Origin: Gracilaria gracilis
Taxonomy: Eukaryota; Rhodophyta; Florideophyceae; Gracilariales; Gracilariaceae
Assembly: GCA_030374805.1 (NCBI GenBank)
Contig: JARGSG010000226.1
Coordinates: 1 to 37,481 of the forward strand
Length of the DNA: 37,481 nucleotides
Direction of reading: 5' to 3'
Of the stretch, positions 19,442 through 30,188 are shown in pieces (the stretch's first letter is position 1; each line of letters opens with the position of its first letter). The notes under the pieces are model-generated. The model had not been told where the DNA came from. It ran no database searches and saw only the letters and a program-made list of their open reading frames with translations. A program made the position numbers and the translations under genes.

Positions 19442-20400
19442 CTAGTCCTCCTCATAATCCATTATCATCGGTCCCTCCTCGTAGTCCCCATCCGTGTTAT
19501 CCGCCGTGTGGCCTTGCACCTCGTCATCTTCCTCTTCGTAATCCTCCTCTCCAACTTCCTCTTCCTCCATTTCAAAGTTGCTCACAGAACTTTCCTCCTC
19601 GTCCAGCTGGTCGTTCGGGTCTTCCCCGAGTCCAAATTTCTCATCTAAGAACTTGGGCCGAAAAGCAGGCTGCCTGTGCACCGCATCAGGGAGCTTGTAT
19701 CCCTCGGGCACAAAGTACATATGATATCGTAGACAATTCTCTTTCACCAGCGCATCCATGTACCCAGCCCCAGCATGAAACACATCTCCCCTTCCAATCA
19801 ACATGGATTACGGTGGAACCCTGAACTTCTTCACAACCATCGTACGAGACAGCCTCTTCAAACTCTTTTCATCTGTCACATACATACTACGTGACCTCTC
19901 ACATACCCATATCATAAAAGAGCTCCCCCCGGAGGCCATCATGAAGAATCCTGGAATCTCCCCATTGTTCTTCTCCACATTCGTCAACCCTCGGAAATCG
20001 GTGTGCAACACCTGCCTCGGGCATCCCTCCCCCATACACAACACATGTTATCCTGTTTCCGGCGCATACATCCTCTTCTTCGCCGTACTGTTGTTACACA
20101 GACGAAGAGTGGCCGCTATCTGCCCAAACCTAGCATCCAACAACGCCCTCTTTCTCACCATCATCACATTCTTCTCATCCGATTCCATGTAATCCACAAT
20201 CCCCTCTTTCGTGGTAATGTACCGCCCAATGTCCTGCATCCTATCCCCTGCGTCCTTCCCATCCCCCGAATTGATGATAGGGTTCCATCTCTTGCGGTTC
20301 TCCTCGAACTTGAGGTCCGGCTGTTCCAAGAAATCTTTGTGAAAGAACTCCAACATACTCTCTGTCACATCTTCATCCAACACCACCCCCCTCTTCTTCG
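19442..20400 (-). pseudogene. 2OG-Fe(II)-oxygenase-like protein, 5'-truncated, two in-frame UAA
   Basis: One frame runs from about 20400 to UAG at 19442. It shows QVLHTDF (H-x-D) and, about 100 residues later, GRGDVFHAGAGY and CLRYHMYFVPEG, which look like the metal-binding His-x-Asp...His and the substrate Arg of a double-stranded beta-helix oxygenase. The last 55 or so residues are very acidic (runs of EEEE, EEDYEEEDDE). UAA codons at 20048-20050 (ETG-UAA-HVLCM) and 19808-19810 (VPP-UAA-SMLIG) interrupt it without any frameshift. Homology ends at about 20400, where a fragment of an oppositely oriented sugar kinase begins, so the N-terminus is missing. The protein might hydroxylate protein or nucleic acid; substrate unknown. 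Confidence 0.55.
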
Positions 20401-20404
20401 CCCT

Positions 20405-20788
20405 CCTGCTGATGCTGTAGGAGCGCTGTATGGCATGAAGGTGACAACGGAAAAACACGATATCGCCAGGGCTGTGATAGAGGGCTTAGTGTTTGCGCTA
20501 GCGGATGCGTCGACAGGAATGGCTTGTGATGGGGTAGAGATTGTCGGAGGTGTAGCGGTTAGTACCGTGTTTGTTAATGGGGTTAAAGCTCTATTTTGTG
20601 GGGCACGACTAGGTGAACGTGATGTTGGTGTCAAAGGTGCTCGAGTTATTGGTGCTAGAGTCCTCGACTTGGGCATTACGAACCGGGCCAAAGCAACTTA
20701 CACTTTCGTTTCTGAAGAAGAACAGCGGAAGTGGACGCAAGCTTACCAAAGATGGAAGCGCATTGTATCACATATGGAGTGTTTGTAA
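20405..20788 (+). pseudogene. Xylulokinase-like FGGY sugar kinase, C-terminal fragment
   Basis: FGGY kinases phosphorylate sugars such as xylulose using ATP. This frame begins abruptly with ADAVGALYGMKVTTEKHDIA, followed by RAVIEGLVFALAD, VEIVGGVAVS (the GGGA-type adenosine motif, altered), and ends with a YQRWKRIV helix like that closing xylulokinases, then UAA at 20786. Only about the last quarter of the family length is present, there is no start codon in context, and the 5' boundary coincides with the truncation of the neighbouring minus-strand gene. It is therefore a gene fragment left by a rearrangement, unless spliced to distant exons. Confidence 0.65.
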
Positions 20789-21254
20789 AATGCGGGATGC
20801 TTGACTCCTCAGAAACAACAGTTTCAAACCATTTCAGTCAGTTGAGGGCGCCTGTGGCGTTCCTTTTGCCAGCGACCTTTGAAGAGGCGTCTGATTGTTT
20901 TAACGAACAAAGTTGTACTCGTTTTGCAGGGTTGACAGAACAAGTCGCGATTAGTCATGCAACGGTTTTACCAGCAAAACCACAGTTATGCTTTTGAAAC
21001 CGTTGTATGACTATCTGACTCTTTCATATGATTTCCCACACGGCGCTTGGCGATAGGGCGATCTTAATTCGAGAGCCTTGTGACAAAATTGGAATGAGAG
21101 AAGTTTTGTGGCACCTGAAGTGTAGCCACGACCGTCGCACACACAGTGTGAGCATCCCAAAACTTCGGCTGAACAGTTCATCTGAAGCTAAACAGAATCG
21201 ACAAAGAGCCTCACATGACAGTCCCGCTTGAATCAGAAGTCTGAACCCGGAACA
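20789..21254. other. No recognised gene
   Basis: 466 bp between the kinase fragment and the ubiquitin-like gene. A weak inverted repeat (CAACGGTTT at 20960, AAACCGTTG at 20997; 28-bp spacer) is 170-210 bp downstream of the kinase stop and could be incidental. Confidence 0.3.
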
Positions 21255-21749
21255 ATGCCGTCTTTGCGCGTATCTGTCAATGGCGCTGACACGCCAATTG
21301 AGATGGAAATGCCAAAAGGTTCAAATGTGTCCCATCTACGTGCTGCAATACTTGCGGACCACAGCAATGCGTGCAAAAATGCTCGGATCATAGTTCAAGG
21401 GAAAGTACTGGGTGAGGAACGGTTGTTATCCTCACCTTCAATTCTGGCATGTGGACTGGTTCAATGCGCCGTTACGACGCCTTCACCGTCTGCCGAGGAG
21501 AGCTCGCGCAAGTCGCACAGCTCTACGCGTATTACTATGGAGAACACATCAAATGACGCACGATCTGGGCGAAGGAGACTTGAATGGATATGCGGGTTTC
21601 TAATTGGACTGCTCTTCGGATTCATCATGGTCATAGTCTCGATGGACAAGAGCATTGGCATGTCAGAACGATGGCGCAGCGGACTCGTGTGTGGCGTGGC
21701 GTTAAACTTTGTATTCGGCGTTCTAATGTTAATCAAGTGTGGGATCTGA
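21255..21749 (+). CDS. Ubiquitin-like domain membrane protein (DSC3/TMUB-like)
   Basis: 164 residues from Met at 21255 (MPSLRVSVNG), the start that begins the first beta strand of a ubiquitin-like domain. That domain occupies about residues 1-75 (SNVSHLRAAI, ARIIVQGKVLGEERLL). A Ser-rich linker follows, then two hydrophobic segments near the C-terminus: WICGFLIGLLFGFIMVIV and GLVCGVALNFVFGVLMLI. This layout, an N-terminal Ubl and C-terminal hairpin of membrane helices, is that of DSC E3-ligase subunit 3 and TMUB proteins, which act in ER/Golgi protein quality control. No in-frame stop interrupts it; the frame upstream is open to 21228. It converges with UROD (123 bp apart). Intact and probably functional. 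Confidence 0.7.
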   Translation: MPSLRVSVNGADTPIEMEMPKGSNVSHLRAAILADHSNACKNARIIVQGKVLGEERLLSSPSILACGLVQCAVTTPSPSAEESSRKSHSSTRITMENTSNDARSGRRRLEWICGFLIGLLFGFIMVIVSMDKSIGMSERWRSGLVCGVALNFVFGVLMLIKCGI

Positions 21750-21872
21750 AAGGCAGGAGAAGAATAACCAAGATAGTTCGGTTCAGAGTTGACAGCAAAT
21801 GCGGACAGCTGGGGATGAACATTAGCCAGTTTACTGACTCAGACAAAAGTAAACGACAGTCATTGATACTGT

Positions 21873-23113
21873 TCACACAGAAACCGGAGCTAGTTCCTTG
21901 ACGCTATCGACGAACTCAGCGACCGCAGATTCAGGTGTTTGCTGTACCACACCATGCCCGAGGTTCATTATGAGCTTCTGTGTGCCGCCATTCTGCATCA
22001 CAGTGTCTGACACAGCGGCGTGAATGGCATATTCATCACCAACTGCCAGTACAGCGGGATCGACGTTCCCTTGCAGCACACCACTCTACTCTCGCCTGAC
22101 ATCAGAGAGGCGCACGGACCAGTCAACACCCAGCACATCAGCCACGCCACTAAACTCTGAGCAAATGTTGTTTATCTTTCCCGCCAAGCCATTGGCAAAA
22201 AAAATGACGGGCGTATCCGGGCATCGCTTCTTGATTGCCGTGATTGATTTCTTGGCATAGGGGATCGCGAAGCGCCTGTACTGTTCCGGCGACAGGTGGT
22301 GTGCCCATGAATCAAAGAGTTGAACGGCTTGAGCTCCTGAATCTATCTGAAAGACAGCATAAGCGGCGACAAGGTCCAAGAGTCGATCCAGCAGCAGAGG
22401 CAGACTATCGTCAGACGTAGAGTACATGAAGCGCTTAACGTTGAGCAGGTTCTTAGCTGAGCGACCCTCGATCATGTAGGCGGCGAGCGTGAATGGAGTG
22501 CCAACAAAACCGAGCAGCGCAGTGTGCGGATCGATGTCGCGTCGGAGCGCCTGCAAAACCTGACGCACAAACTGGAGTTTTCCAGATCAAACTCATTGGC
22601 AATGAGGCTCCGAATCTGCTCATGAGTTCTCAGCGGGTCTGTCATGATGGGCCCCGTGCCGGGGACGATATCAAAGTGCTGGCCGAACACTGGCAACGGC
22701 GTGAGGATGTCGGAGAAGAAAATGACGGCGTCGACGCCAAAGGGGCGCCACGGCTGCAACGAGAGCTCGCGCGCGATGTCGAAAGTCTCGGAGCGGTGGC
22801 GGAAGGGGTACTTTTCGCTCTAGGCGCGGAAGTCGGCCATGTAGCGGCCAGCCTGACGCATGAGCCAGACGGGCGGACGCTCAACGCGCTGGCCGCGGGC
22901 GGCGCGCAGCAGCAGTGGCTCGTTCGCCGGCGTGGGCAGCGCGGAGGCTCGCAGCCGCCGCGGCGAGAGCGGTGCCGCCTTGTGAACGACGCTTCGCGCG
23001 TCGCGGCGCGCGCGAAGCGGCAGCGCGCCAACGAAAGCGGACGGCGGCGCTATGCTGCAGGCGCGGGCAATGCGCGCCGGCGAGTACGCGAGGCGCAAGC
23101 TCATCGCGTGCAT
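21873..23113 (-). pseudogene. hemE: Uroporphyrinogen decarboxylase, copy 2, full length but broken
   Basis: Full extent of the gene that copy 1 shows only in part, including the C-terminus LQGNVDPAVLAVGDE and LNLGHGVVQ with the conserved active-site His. It has the same UAG codons (22086-22088 and 22820-22822) as copy 1 plus a private 1-bp deletion near 22583 (TTTTCCAG against TTTTCCCAG in copy 1) that shifts the frame. The presequence-like N-terminus starts at 23113. All five active-site residues known for the family (Arg, Asp, Tyr, Ser, His) can still be found. With a frameshift as well as stops this copy cannot make an intact enzyme by stop-codon read-through alone. Confidence 0.85.
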
Positions 23114-23313
23114 CAGGCGGCACTGAGATCAAGCGGCACGCGCACTCGCGCTTCCTTACAGCGCGGTGGCACTGACAGCTCGCTGCGCGCCGCTGTTGCC
23201 CCCCGCGCGAGTGCGTCGCTGTTGCCCCCGGCGCGCGCGTGCGCGGGCTGCACGTGGCCGAATTGCGCACACGCGCCAGAGTATTGGCGCAGCAGCGGCG
23301 CGCCGTAGCGCCG

Positions 23314-23323
23314 TATGAAAAAG
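23314..23323 (+). promoter_or_regulatory. Degenerate TATA-like site, copy 2
   Basis: TATGAAAAAG at the place of TATAAAAAAG in copy 1 (1341); one A-to-G change removes the TATAAA core. Confidence 0.4.
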
Positions 23324-23376
23324 CGCCGCGCCGCGACGCTCGCAGCTCCACCTCCGCTCTTCCTCTCTCCAACACA

Positions 23377-23680
23377 ATGCCCCTCCCCAGCGCCGCGCGC
23401 TCGCGCGCGCAGCGTCCTCCTAGCGCCTCCCTAGCGCCCACGCGCCGTCTCTGCCCCGCCCTCTCGCTCGACTTCTCTGCGCCCTCTACGCTCTCGCGCG
23501 GGAGCGAGCTGGCCACCTTCCCCAGCACCAGCCTGTCGCAGGTCTCCCCCGACCATGCAGAGGCCTCCGTCAGCATGGAGAGCATTGGAGAGGGGAGCGC
23601 GGAAGAGCGCCTACGGTACCTTTTCCAAATGTATGACACCGACAGTTGTGGCGACCTCGACGCAGCTGAGATCGAAAAAG
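23377..23680 (+). CDS. EF-hand protein, first exon, copy 2 (in frame)
   Basis: Here the ATG at 23377 (MPLPSAARSRAQRPPSAS) is in frame with the EF-hand phrase that follows about 66 codons later (RLRYLFQMYDTDSCGDLDAA). The exon would end at GAAAAAG|GTTGTT. The N-terminal part is Ser/Pro/Arg-rich and could be a targeting or disordered region. The frame is also open upstream to 23239 through GC-rich sequence. The downstream exons are not identified, so the protein family is open. Confidence 0.5.
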
Positions 23681-24605
23681 GTTGTTGTTGTCATCAGTTA
23701 CACCATCCGCAGCATCCGCATCTGCGTTTGTCAATGCGGACGTGTCGAAGTTTATGAATCCGTTCTACACATAGAACAGAGAAGCCCCACAGTAAGGACA
23801 GGAGACTGTTCCCTGTTACTTGCTTGTGGCTTGGGTTCTGCAACTTTTCCATATCTCACGCCATACCTTTACGTATTGTGAGTTCTTTCTGGATAATCTG
23901 GCAATCAGCCAAGCGCTTCGCGATGTTGTGGTGGTGAGCGCATATTTATCGAGAGGGTTTACAACAAGTTATGATCCATGATAGATATGGTGGAATCGGA
24001 AGTGTTATGGAATTGGAAACATGAGCTTTGTGAGAAGGGCAAAATGTACGGCAATTGGCGTAGGCGGTACAAGTTAAAAATCGGAAGCTCACTGCATCAG
24101 TATTGGCCATGAGATGCGCCATAAGCCTCTCAACTTTGTCATCGCAGCCCTTGTCGCCGCTCAAGCACTCAGATACCCCCGGGATGCATAACCGTCACTT
24201 CTCTTGCTTCGCTCACACCAATCGCTTCGAAAACTCTATATTAATGGTCTTTCGTACTGTCTGTTCAATGCTCATCACAGCTCGAAAAGGGTTTTGCACA
24301 ACGCGTTTAATGGAATGAGACAAGAATTCGTGTCCCGGTTTTCTGCCAATCAGAGAACGACGATGGTTCCCTCGTGTCCTCTCTGCTAACCAATGAGCTG
24401 CGCTTTACATATCTCGCTACATTTACCCGTTTTCTTCCGAGAGGGCACTGCAACTGACCCTGTACGGAAGCTGTGACGGCGCAAGCAAATCTCATCTGCC
24501 AAAATCCTTCTGCTTTCTGTGCAGTCTGGCAGAAGAGCGACGCCGACATTGCTTTCAAAGTTAATCACACCGAACCGATCGAGCGTTGAAAGGTCTAGAT
24601 TACAT
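23681..24605. other. Region with no recognised gene, copy 2
   Basis: Counterpart of 1709-2633, with about half a dozen base differences. The same possible minus-strand exon lies at 24093-24164. Confidence 0.3.
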
Positions 24606-25070
24606 TCATGACATTCCTACTTGAGCAAAAGAAGACGTGGTCGACGTTATGGCCGAAGACTTCATCGCAAGAACATTGGAAGGAATCGTCCTTACCTTAT
24701 AGAATGAACGATTCACATGTCTCGCTTCGGCTGCATCCCTCATGTTGCCAGTTATATTCCTGACACTGTAACATCCCTGGACTGCGTACCTGCAAGACGT
24801 GGCTGTTGTACTGTTTCGGTACATGCAATTGATAATCGGCGCCAGGTTTGTAGCGTAAGGGAAGCGGCGAATCGATATTCTTTCTGGCTGTGGTTTGGTA
24901 CACAATTGCGTATTCGGGTGCAAGGAACACTCACTGTCAAAATGGATTGGGGGTGAATATCCAACAACTGCGACGGCAATCTGCTCGGGAATGTTTTCTA
25001 TTTCGGCTCCATTGGGCATCACTGACAGAGTCCATACAGCTCCTCTGTACTTGTAAACGTCCTTTCTCAA
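24606..25070 (-). CDS. ORF of 154 aa just downstream of tnp2, copy 2
   Basis: Counterpart of 2634-3098, open over the same length with two Arg-to-Lys replacements near the N-terminus. It follows UAA-UAA at the end of tnp2 in the same frame. No family is recognised. Confidence 0.25.
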   Translation of the reverse strand: MRKDVYKYRGAVWTLSVMPNGAEIENIPEQIAVAVVGYSPPIHFDSECSLHPNTQLCTKPQPERISIRRFPYATNLAPIINCMYRNSTTATSCRYAVQGCYSVRNITGNMRDAAEARHVNRSFYKVRTIPSNVLAMKSSAITSTTSSFAQVGMS

Positions 25071-25079
25071 AGCTGTTTA

Positions 25080-28000
25080 TTATATTCTCATGCGAACACC
25101 TTGAAGAGTCTCTGGAACACGGGTGCAAATGGAATTACGGTTTTGCTTCTCGTCCAGGAAGTAACGACGTCCCGAAATGTCTAACATCTCGATCACTCTA
25201 TCGACGCAATGAATGTTCTCGACCGATCGCACGGTGTTCTGTCTACCCTCTACATATACTACACCGTGAGCAGAGTCTTCTGTAAGACCATATTGCCACG
25301 CTACATCAACCAGGACCGGTGTGACAGTATCCAGTCCTCCACTCGTTTGAAATTCAAGAAAAACCTCGTATATCTGGTGCACTGCACCATAGTACAAATC
25401 CCTTTGGTCTATTTCCGTGGATGAGAAGGATGTTTCTGAAGGTAATGAATCTGGGACAAAGTGTGCAGCAATATGACATTTTTGACGTGCAGACTGCTGT
25501 TTCGAGAAACGTGCCCGAAAGACATCTTTGGTCTCTAAGGATATTGTGTAACCATCTCTCAGTATCGATGCACTGCCGAAGCGTTTGAAGTACTTGAGAT
25601 TGTAGTTGGAGAGGGCGTGGTTGAAGGTCTCTGATACAATTCGATTCAAAGCAAATTGGAAATCATTTGAAACATGTTCTGAAATCGATCCTACACCGTG
25701 GCATCGAACATTGACTCCTGTGCCATGCATCGAATTTTCGACGCCTTTCATGTCGCTGGACGAATTTCTAAGGCTAACGGAATTGGAACCATCATTCTGT
25801 CTTCCAGGTGTCGTACCATTGTTCGTGAGTTTGAGGGCCAAAAGTCGGAAGTTCTTGTGAAATATATGGGAGCTAATGTGAGAGGTACTCTGTATCCTTT
25901 TTCCAACTTCTCCAAGTAATCTCTCAATTACGAACTGCGATGACAGTAGGAGTGGTCCACATTCTCTGAGAAGGTGCGGAAGATGAAGTATTGCGTGTGT
26001 TGTTGGCGTAAAGCAGAATGAATCGGATTCAGAACGGTAGAACAAGATACAGAACCTCGTGTACGCCTCCTCGATGACAGATTGCATCATTTGCACCTGC
26101 TCCGGCCCAGAGTTGTAGGAAAATGAAAGTGATACGAGCTTTGATGTGACCACAGCCAGAAGCAGGATACCTTTTCGAACCCTGTATCGGTGTAAGAAAG
26201 GAACCAAGTACAGCTCAGCATGGCGTCTGAAATCCTCCGCCTCATATCTTGAAAGGTACTCAAGAGAAAGTAGGGATCTTCCCCATGAGCTGGGTACCGC
26301 TTGTCTTGAGTGTTCAATAGATCTGTTGATCTTCGACAAAGTATCACCTGAAATACAGTATCCTGGTTTCGGGGAAACTCCTTCAAGTTTGGGATGCGAT
26401 CCCGTAATGAGGTTAAGAACATGTTTCACCCAGCCTAAGAGAACTGGATGCATAGCATCATACGGAAAGGAGAACACATAATCCATCTTCAAGTGGGGCA
26501 ATACTGACCTTCTCTTGATTCCAGAGCTCATACGGATTTCTTTTCTGATTCTTGGGTCAACATGTTCCTGAGAAAGCTTTCTCCATGCTATCGTAACATC
26601 CTTACTTTCCCGCTTTCCTGGACATTCCAGGTCAATGAAATCTCGTATGGCCCGTGAGTTTCAGGTTCTAAGAAGGTGCTTGATAGCTCCCACTCTCATC
26701 TCAGGTACCGCGCAATTACTATTGCACTGTTTCACGTACTGCTTCGTCTTGTGGCAAAATCGACAGAATGTTGTCCCGTTATGTCCAACATAGCCAAAGA
26801 CCTTTGAGGCAGCTGGCCAATCTGCTGTAAAGTACAGCACAAATGCCTTCACCGTTCGTATTTTTCTATCGTAACACGGCATTCTGATACCGTTCTCGAG
26901 AGTTCGGAGATCGAGCACCAGTTCTGCGAGGAAAGTGTTAAAATACTCCGAGTCATGATTCCCAGGAATTACTGCATGAATTATTGCGTTGGATGCTTTG
27001 CTTCGTGCCTTCGGTCTGAAGTTGAGGATTGTTGACACGAGAGGCCATGTCGAGATTACTGTACCATTCCTACGCTTTCCGCACTCAAATCCATCAGTAG
27101 AGAGTGTGACATATATGAATATCTCTTCATCCTCCCTCCAACCTCGCAAATTTGATTCATGCAATCTAAAAAAGGTAGAGCCATGGTAGTAATCATGGGG
27201 AGGTCTCTGCTGAATTGGAAGCGATATACTGTTACAGGCTCTTCTACAACCATCCATGAGTTCTGCAAACGTTTCTTTGGCGTTGGAACGACCTCTAAGT
27301 GCTGAAGACAGTTTCAAAAAGCAAAAGGATTTCGATTCTTTCTTGAACTTTTTACAACCTACGGGGCAGCACTCCATCCTCTTCGCACATCCAGATTGAG
27401 CAGCATGACCGTGAGGGCACATTGCGACTTTGAACTTGCACAACAATGACTTTCGAATTGAGTACGCATTCAAACTCTTGAGTGAGAACCTAGATTAGAG
27501 AGGTTGTGTCTGCAGCAACCTTTGAAGCGCTCTTTGCCACACGTCAGACATCTCGGCACTGTGCAAAAAGTCTGCAAGTCTTTCGAACTCTGCTTGTTTC
27601 TCACACGGGTAGTGCATGCTATTCTGAGAGCTCGCGTACTGATCTTCCTGTGAAAGAGGGGCAGGGATGTCCCATAGATCTTGTTCAATTGTTATTACAT
27701 CTGGCGAAAGCAACAAATACTCTTCCTCTTCACTGAAGTGTTGCATTCTCGCAGTTATTTCTGTCTGGGCACCTGTTGTACCGTCGTCGCGAAGCTGTTC
27801 ATGATTTTTAGCTATTTCTAGAGACATGTCTGCCGAGCGCAGGGAGTTGTGCATCGATTCATTCAATGGAACGTTCAAGTATTGGGAGCTGAGAGTGTTC
27901 TGACCGTTCTCGTTGCCGATCTCTTCCTCAGCTACTGAATTAAGTATGTTTAGCAGCTCTGGTACCTCTTCGTTATGCATTGATGTTCCGATATTCGTCT

Positions 28001-28166
28001 CCCATCTGCATCTTCTCCGGACTGATGCTCCATTTTGAACGCCTTGCTTCGCAGAATCTGCGGATGCTAGAGGACTGTACCCATCCTGCAGTTCTACACC
28101 GGCAAAGTTCTGACCTGAGCTTTCCCACCTATATCGTTTCCGGCGACCATGTCCTTCGGCAGACAT
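25080..28166 (-). pseudogene. CACTA-type transposase (tnp2 family), copy 2, single frame with two stops
   Basis: Better preserved than copy 1. From Met at 28166 one reading frame of 1028 codons reaches UAA at 25080, interrupted only by UAA at 27495 (codon 224) and UGA at 26661 (codon 502). After the first stop a Cys/His segment is intact (CPHGHAAQSGCAKRMECC followed by PVGC), a likely zinc ribbon before the tnp2 core (STDGFECGKRRNGTVISTWP, AVIPGNHDSEYFNTFL, CRFCHKT). Then FDLEC-type linker, YVFSFPYDAMHPVLLGWVKH and a long C-terminal domain ending in RMRI. The acidic N-terminal part could instead be a separate 223-aa protein, with tnp2 starting at Met 27473. The UGA falls between KHLLRT and NSRAIRD. 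Confidence 0.8.
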
Positions 28167-28658
28167 TACTCAGTGATGAACTAATGGTATAACAGGTGAA
28201 CAAAAGGTGCATTGTGGAGTACCCTGGTCATGGAAACTATGAAATATAGCATACGCACACTGATTTTTGCTGAAGCCGAATTGTTTGGTGAAGGAATATC
28301 TGAGTAATGCAAACTTTCTCCAGATTTCAAAACATTCAAAGAAGTTTTCTCTTCGACTCATTTCACACGGTTCAAGGAATTTCGCTCCATTCGATGCTTC
28401 CCTTCGCTTAAATCCTCAGCTGCCCGCTCCATTATTATGTCTCCCATTCCCCGCACCACCGACAGGTCAACTCAGTCCCCAACTCGGTGTACCTCCCTTA
28501 GGATATCGCGACCCTACTTCCTTTGCTCCTACCTCTTTCCCCATTGAAGAGCACCTACTACATCCGCTGTGCGCTTGCGAAGTACGTTGTATCAACTTCT
28601 CTTCGCGTGCAAAGCTTGTCGATGCATTTCAGGAATCACGGAAACTGACTAAGTCCTT
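28167..28658. promoter_or_regulatory. Intergenic region between divergent transposon genes, copy 2
   Basis: Counterpart of 6193-6684; nearly identical. Likely site of the element's promoters. Confidence 0.3.
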
Positions 28659-30188
28659 ATGTTACATTCTGAAACTACGAACAGTACTATGGGTTCACGA
28701 ACATTGCATAAAGTTACTGCAGACAGCGTTTTAGGCGGTGAAGATTCATCTGTGTGCCCAAGCAACGCTGTTGGTGCATATGAACATGGAGATAGAGCCA
28801 GTCACCCTTTCGTGACCCGCCCAGCTCTCAATGCCAGAATCATTGCCACCGGAAGAGCAGCTCCACATGCAAACCGTAAATTGCTTCCAGCAAACTCGAT
28901 CAGAATTCCCGGAGAGTCCTCGAAACGGAAGATGAAGGAGAATGATAGGGCTGGGTTTCCGACGGGTGCACTGCTCTCGGCGAGGGTAGTCTTTAATCGC
29001 CTTTATCAAGAGGGAATGAATGACCGTGCGGTAATCGACGACAACTATCCTATCTATCCTGAGATCTCGAATGCGGTCAAGGACAGAATTCGGCAGTTTC
29101 TGTACCAACTTCTTGGGTTAGAGCGTGGAATCCGCACGTTCAGATCCCTGCGCAATGAATTCGGCCCACAACTCTCTCAGCTGAAGCGAAACCTGGTGGA
29201 CACCTTCCCTGTTTTGGCAGCCGCCCAGAATCATTGGGTCATCACGGAGTTCATCAAAGAGGCTATGCAAAGAGATAAGAAAGCTAAATCTGAGGAGCGG
29301 AAGCGGGCGACGAAGCGAAATACAGGAAAAGGTGCCATCGAGGGTCACCTGGGTAGTGCGCCCAACAACGTTTACAGCGCAGTGATGCAAGCAAGTGCCA
29401 TTGGAAGTTCTGCTGCTACTCCCACTGAACATGAATTTTGCCCTCCATTGCCTTCCAGCTGTCAAACAAACGGCGAGAACGTTCGTCACAACGCAAGCTT
29501 GTCCGGCGATGAGGCTCAACATGTTGCATTGCCGAGGAAGTCATGTAACAGGACTGCGGCCGAAAAAGGCAAGGATACCAGCCGTGCATTTAGTGCATCT
29601 CCCAGAGTTAGTTTGGAGAGAGCTCGATACGATGCGAGGGTGGGTGCATCTCGTGGTCATTATGGTAAATCAAATGAATACGCATCCGAATGTGAGGGAG
29701 AAACGCAGGAAGGGCTTACTGAAGGTTCACGGGATGGAGATACTATCCCGATGAGGAAGGAAGTGGGTGTGAAGGAGCCAGGGTTGTCGCTACCATCTGG
29801 GTCTGCGTTGCGTAGTCGTGACCCTGGAGGTAGGAAAGACTCTCGAGCTTCGAAGGAACCGGGCCGACGACAGAAGGGAAAAGGGAGGAAGCGTAAGAGA
29901 TGTATACTTGCGGAGGAAGAGAACGATGAAGAAGATGTTCGTCCATCAAATCAACGCGGTAGTGGTCAGCATGTAGAGCATGGGCGTCCCATGAATTCCA
30001 CTAACGCGCGCAGTCGGAACAAGAAGACGCGTGCTGAACCCGGTTTTTCCCGAGCGCGTGACACCTTGATCAGTTATTCACCCTGTCCAAGGATTTCAAC
30101 AATACCAACGGATTCTCTTGTAAGTTCAAGAAACGAGCCATCAATTTACGAGATCTGCAATACTTGGGATATTCCCACCGGCCACTAA
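28659..30188 (+). CDS. Second ORF of the CACTA-type element, 509 aa, copy 2
   Basis: Same protein as 6685-8337 with a handful of amino-acid differences in the first 90 residues and a different end: after ICNTWDI the frame reads PTGH and stops at 30188, because GATATTCCCACC replaces GATATCGTCCACC. Basic and disordered, with an RRQKGKGRKRKR nuclear-signal-like patch. Function unknown, accessory transposition protein suspected. Confidence 0.6.
   Translation: MLHSETTNSTMGSRTLHKVTADSVLGGEDSSVCPSNAVGAYEHGDRASHPFVTRPALNARIIATGRAAPHANRKLLPANSIRIPGESSKRKMKENDRAGFPTGALLSARVVFNRLYQEGMNDRAVIDDNYPIYPEISNAVKDRIRQFLYQLLGLERGIRTFRSLRNEFGPQLSQLKRNLVDTFPVLAAAQNHWVITEFIKEAMQRDKKAKSEERKRATKRNTGKGAIEGHLGSAPNNVYSAVMQASAIGSSAATPTEHEFCPPLPSSCQTNGENVRHNASLSGDEAQHVALPRKSCNRTAAEKGKDTSRAFSASPRVSLERARYDARVGASRGHYGKSNEYASECEGETQEGLTEGSRDGDTIPMRKEVGVKEPGLSLPSGSALRSRDPGGRKDSRASKEPGRRQKGKGRKRKRCILAEEENDEEDVRPSNQRGSGQHVEHGRPMNSTNARSRNKKTRAEPGFSRARDTLISYSPCPRISTIPTDSLVSSRNEPSIYEICNTWDIPTGH

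Noticed and set aside
20960..21005. Hairpin as a transcription terminator after the kinase fragment
   Set aside because: 9-bp arms with a 28-bp spacer, too weak, and a hairpin terminator is not expected for a eukaryotic protein gene.
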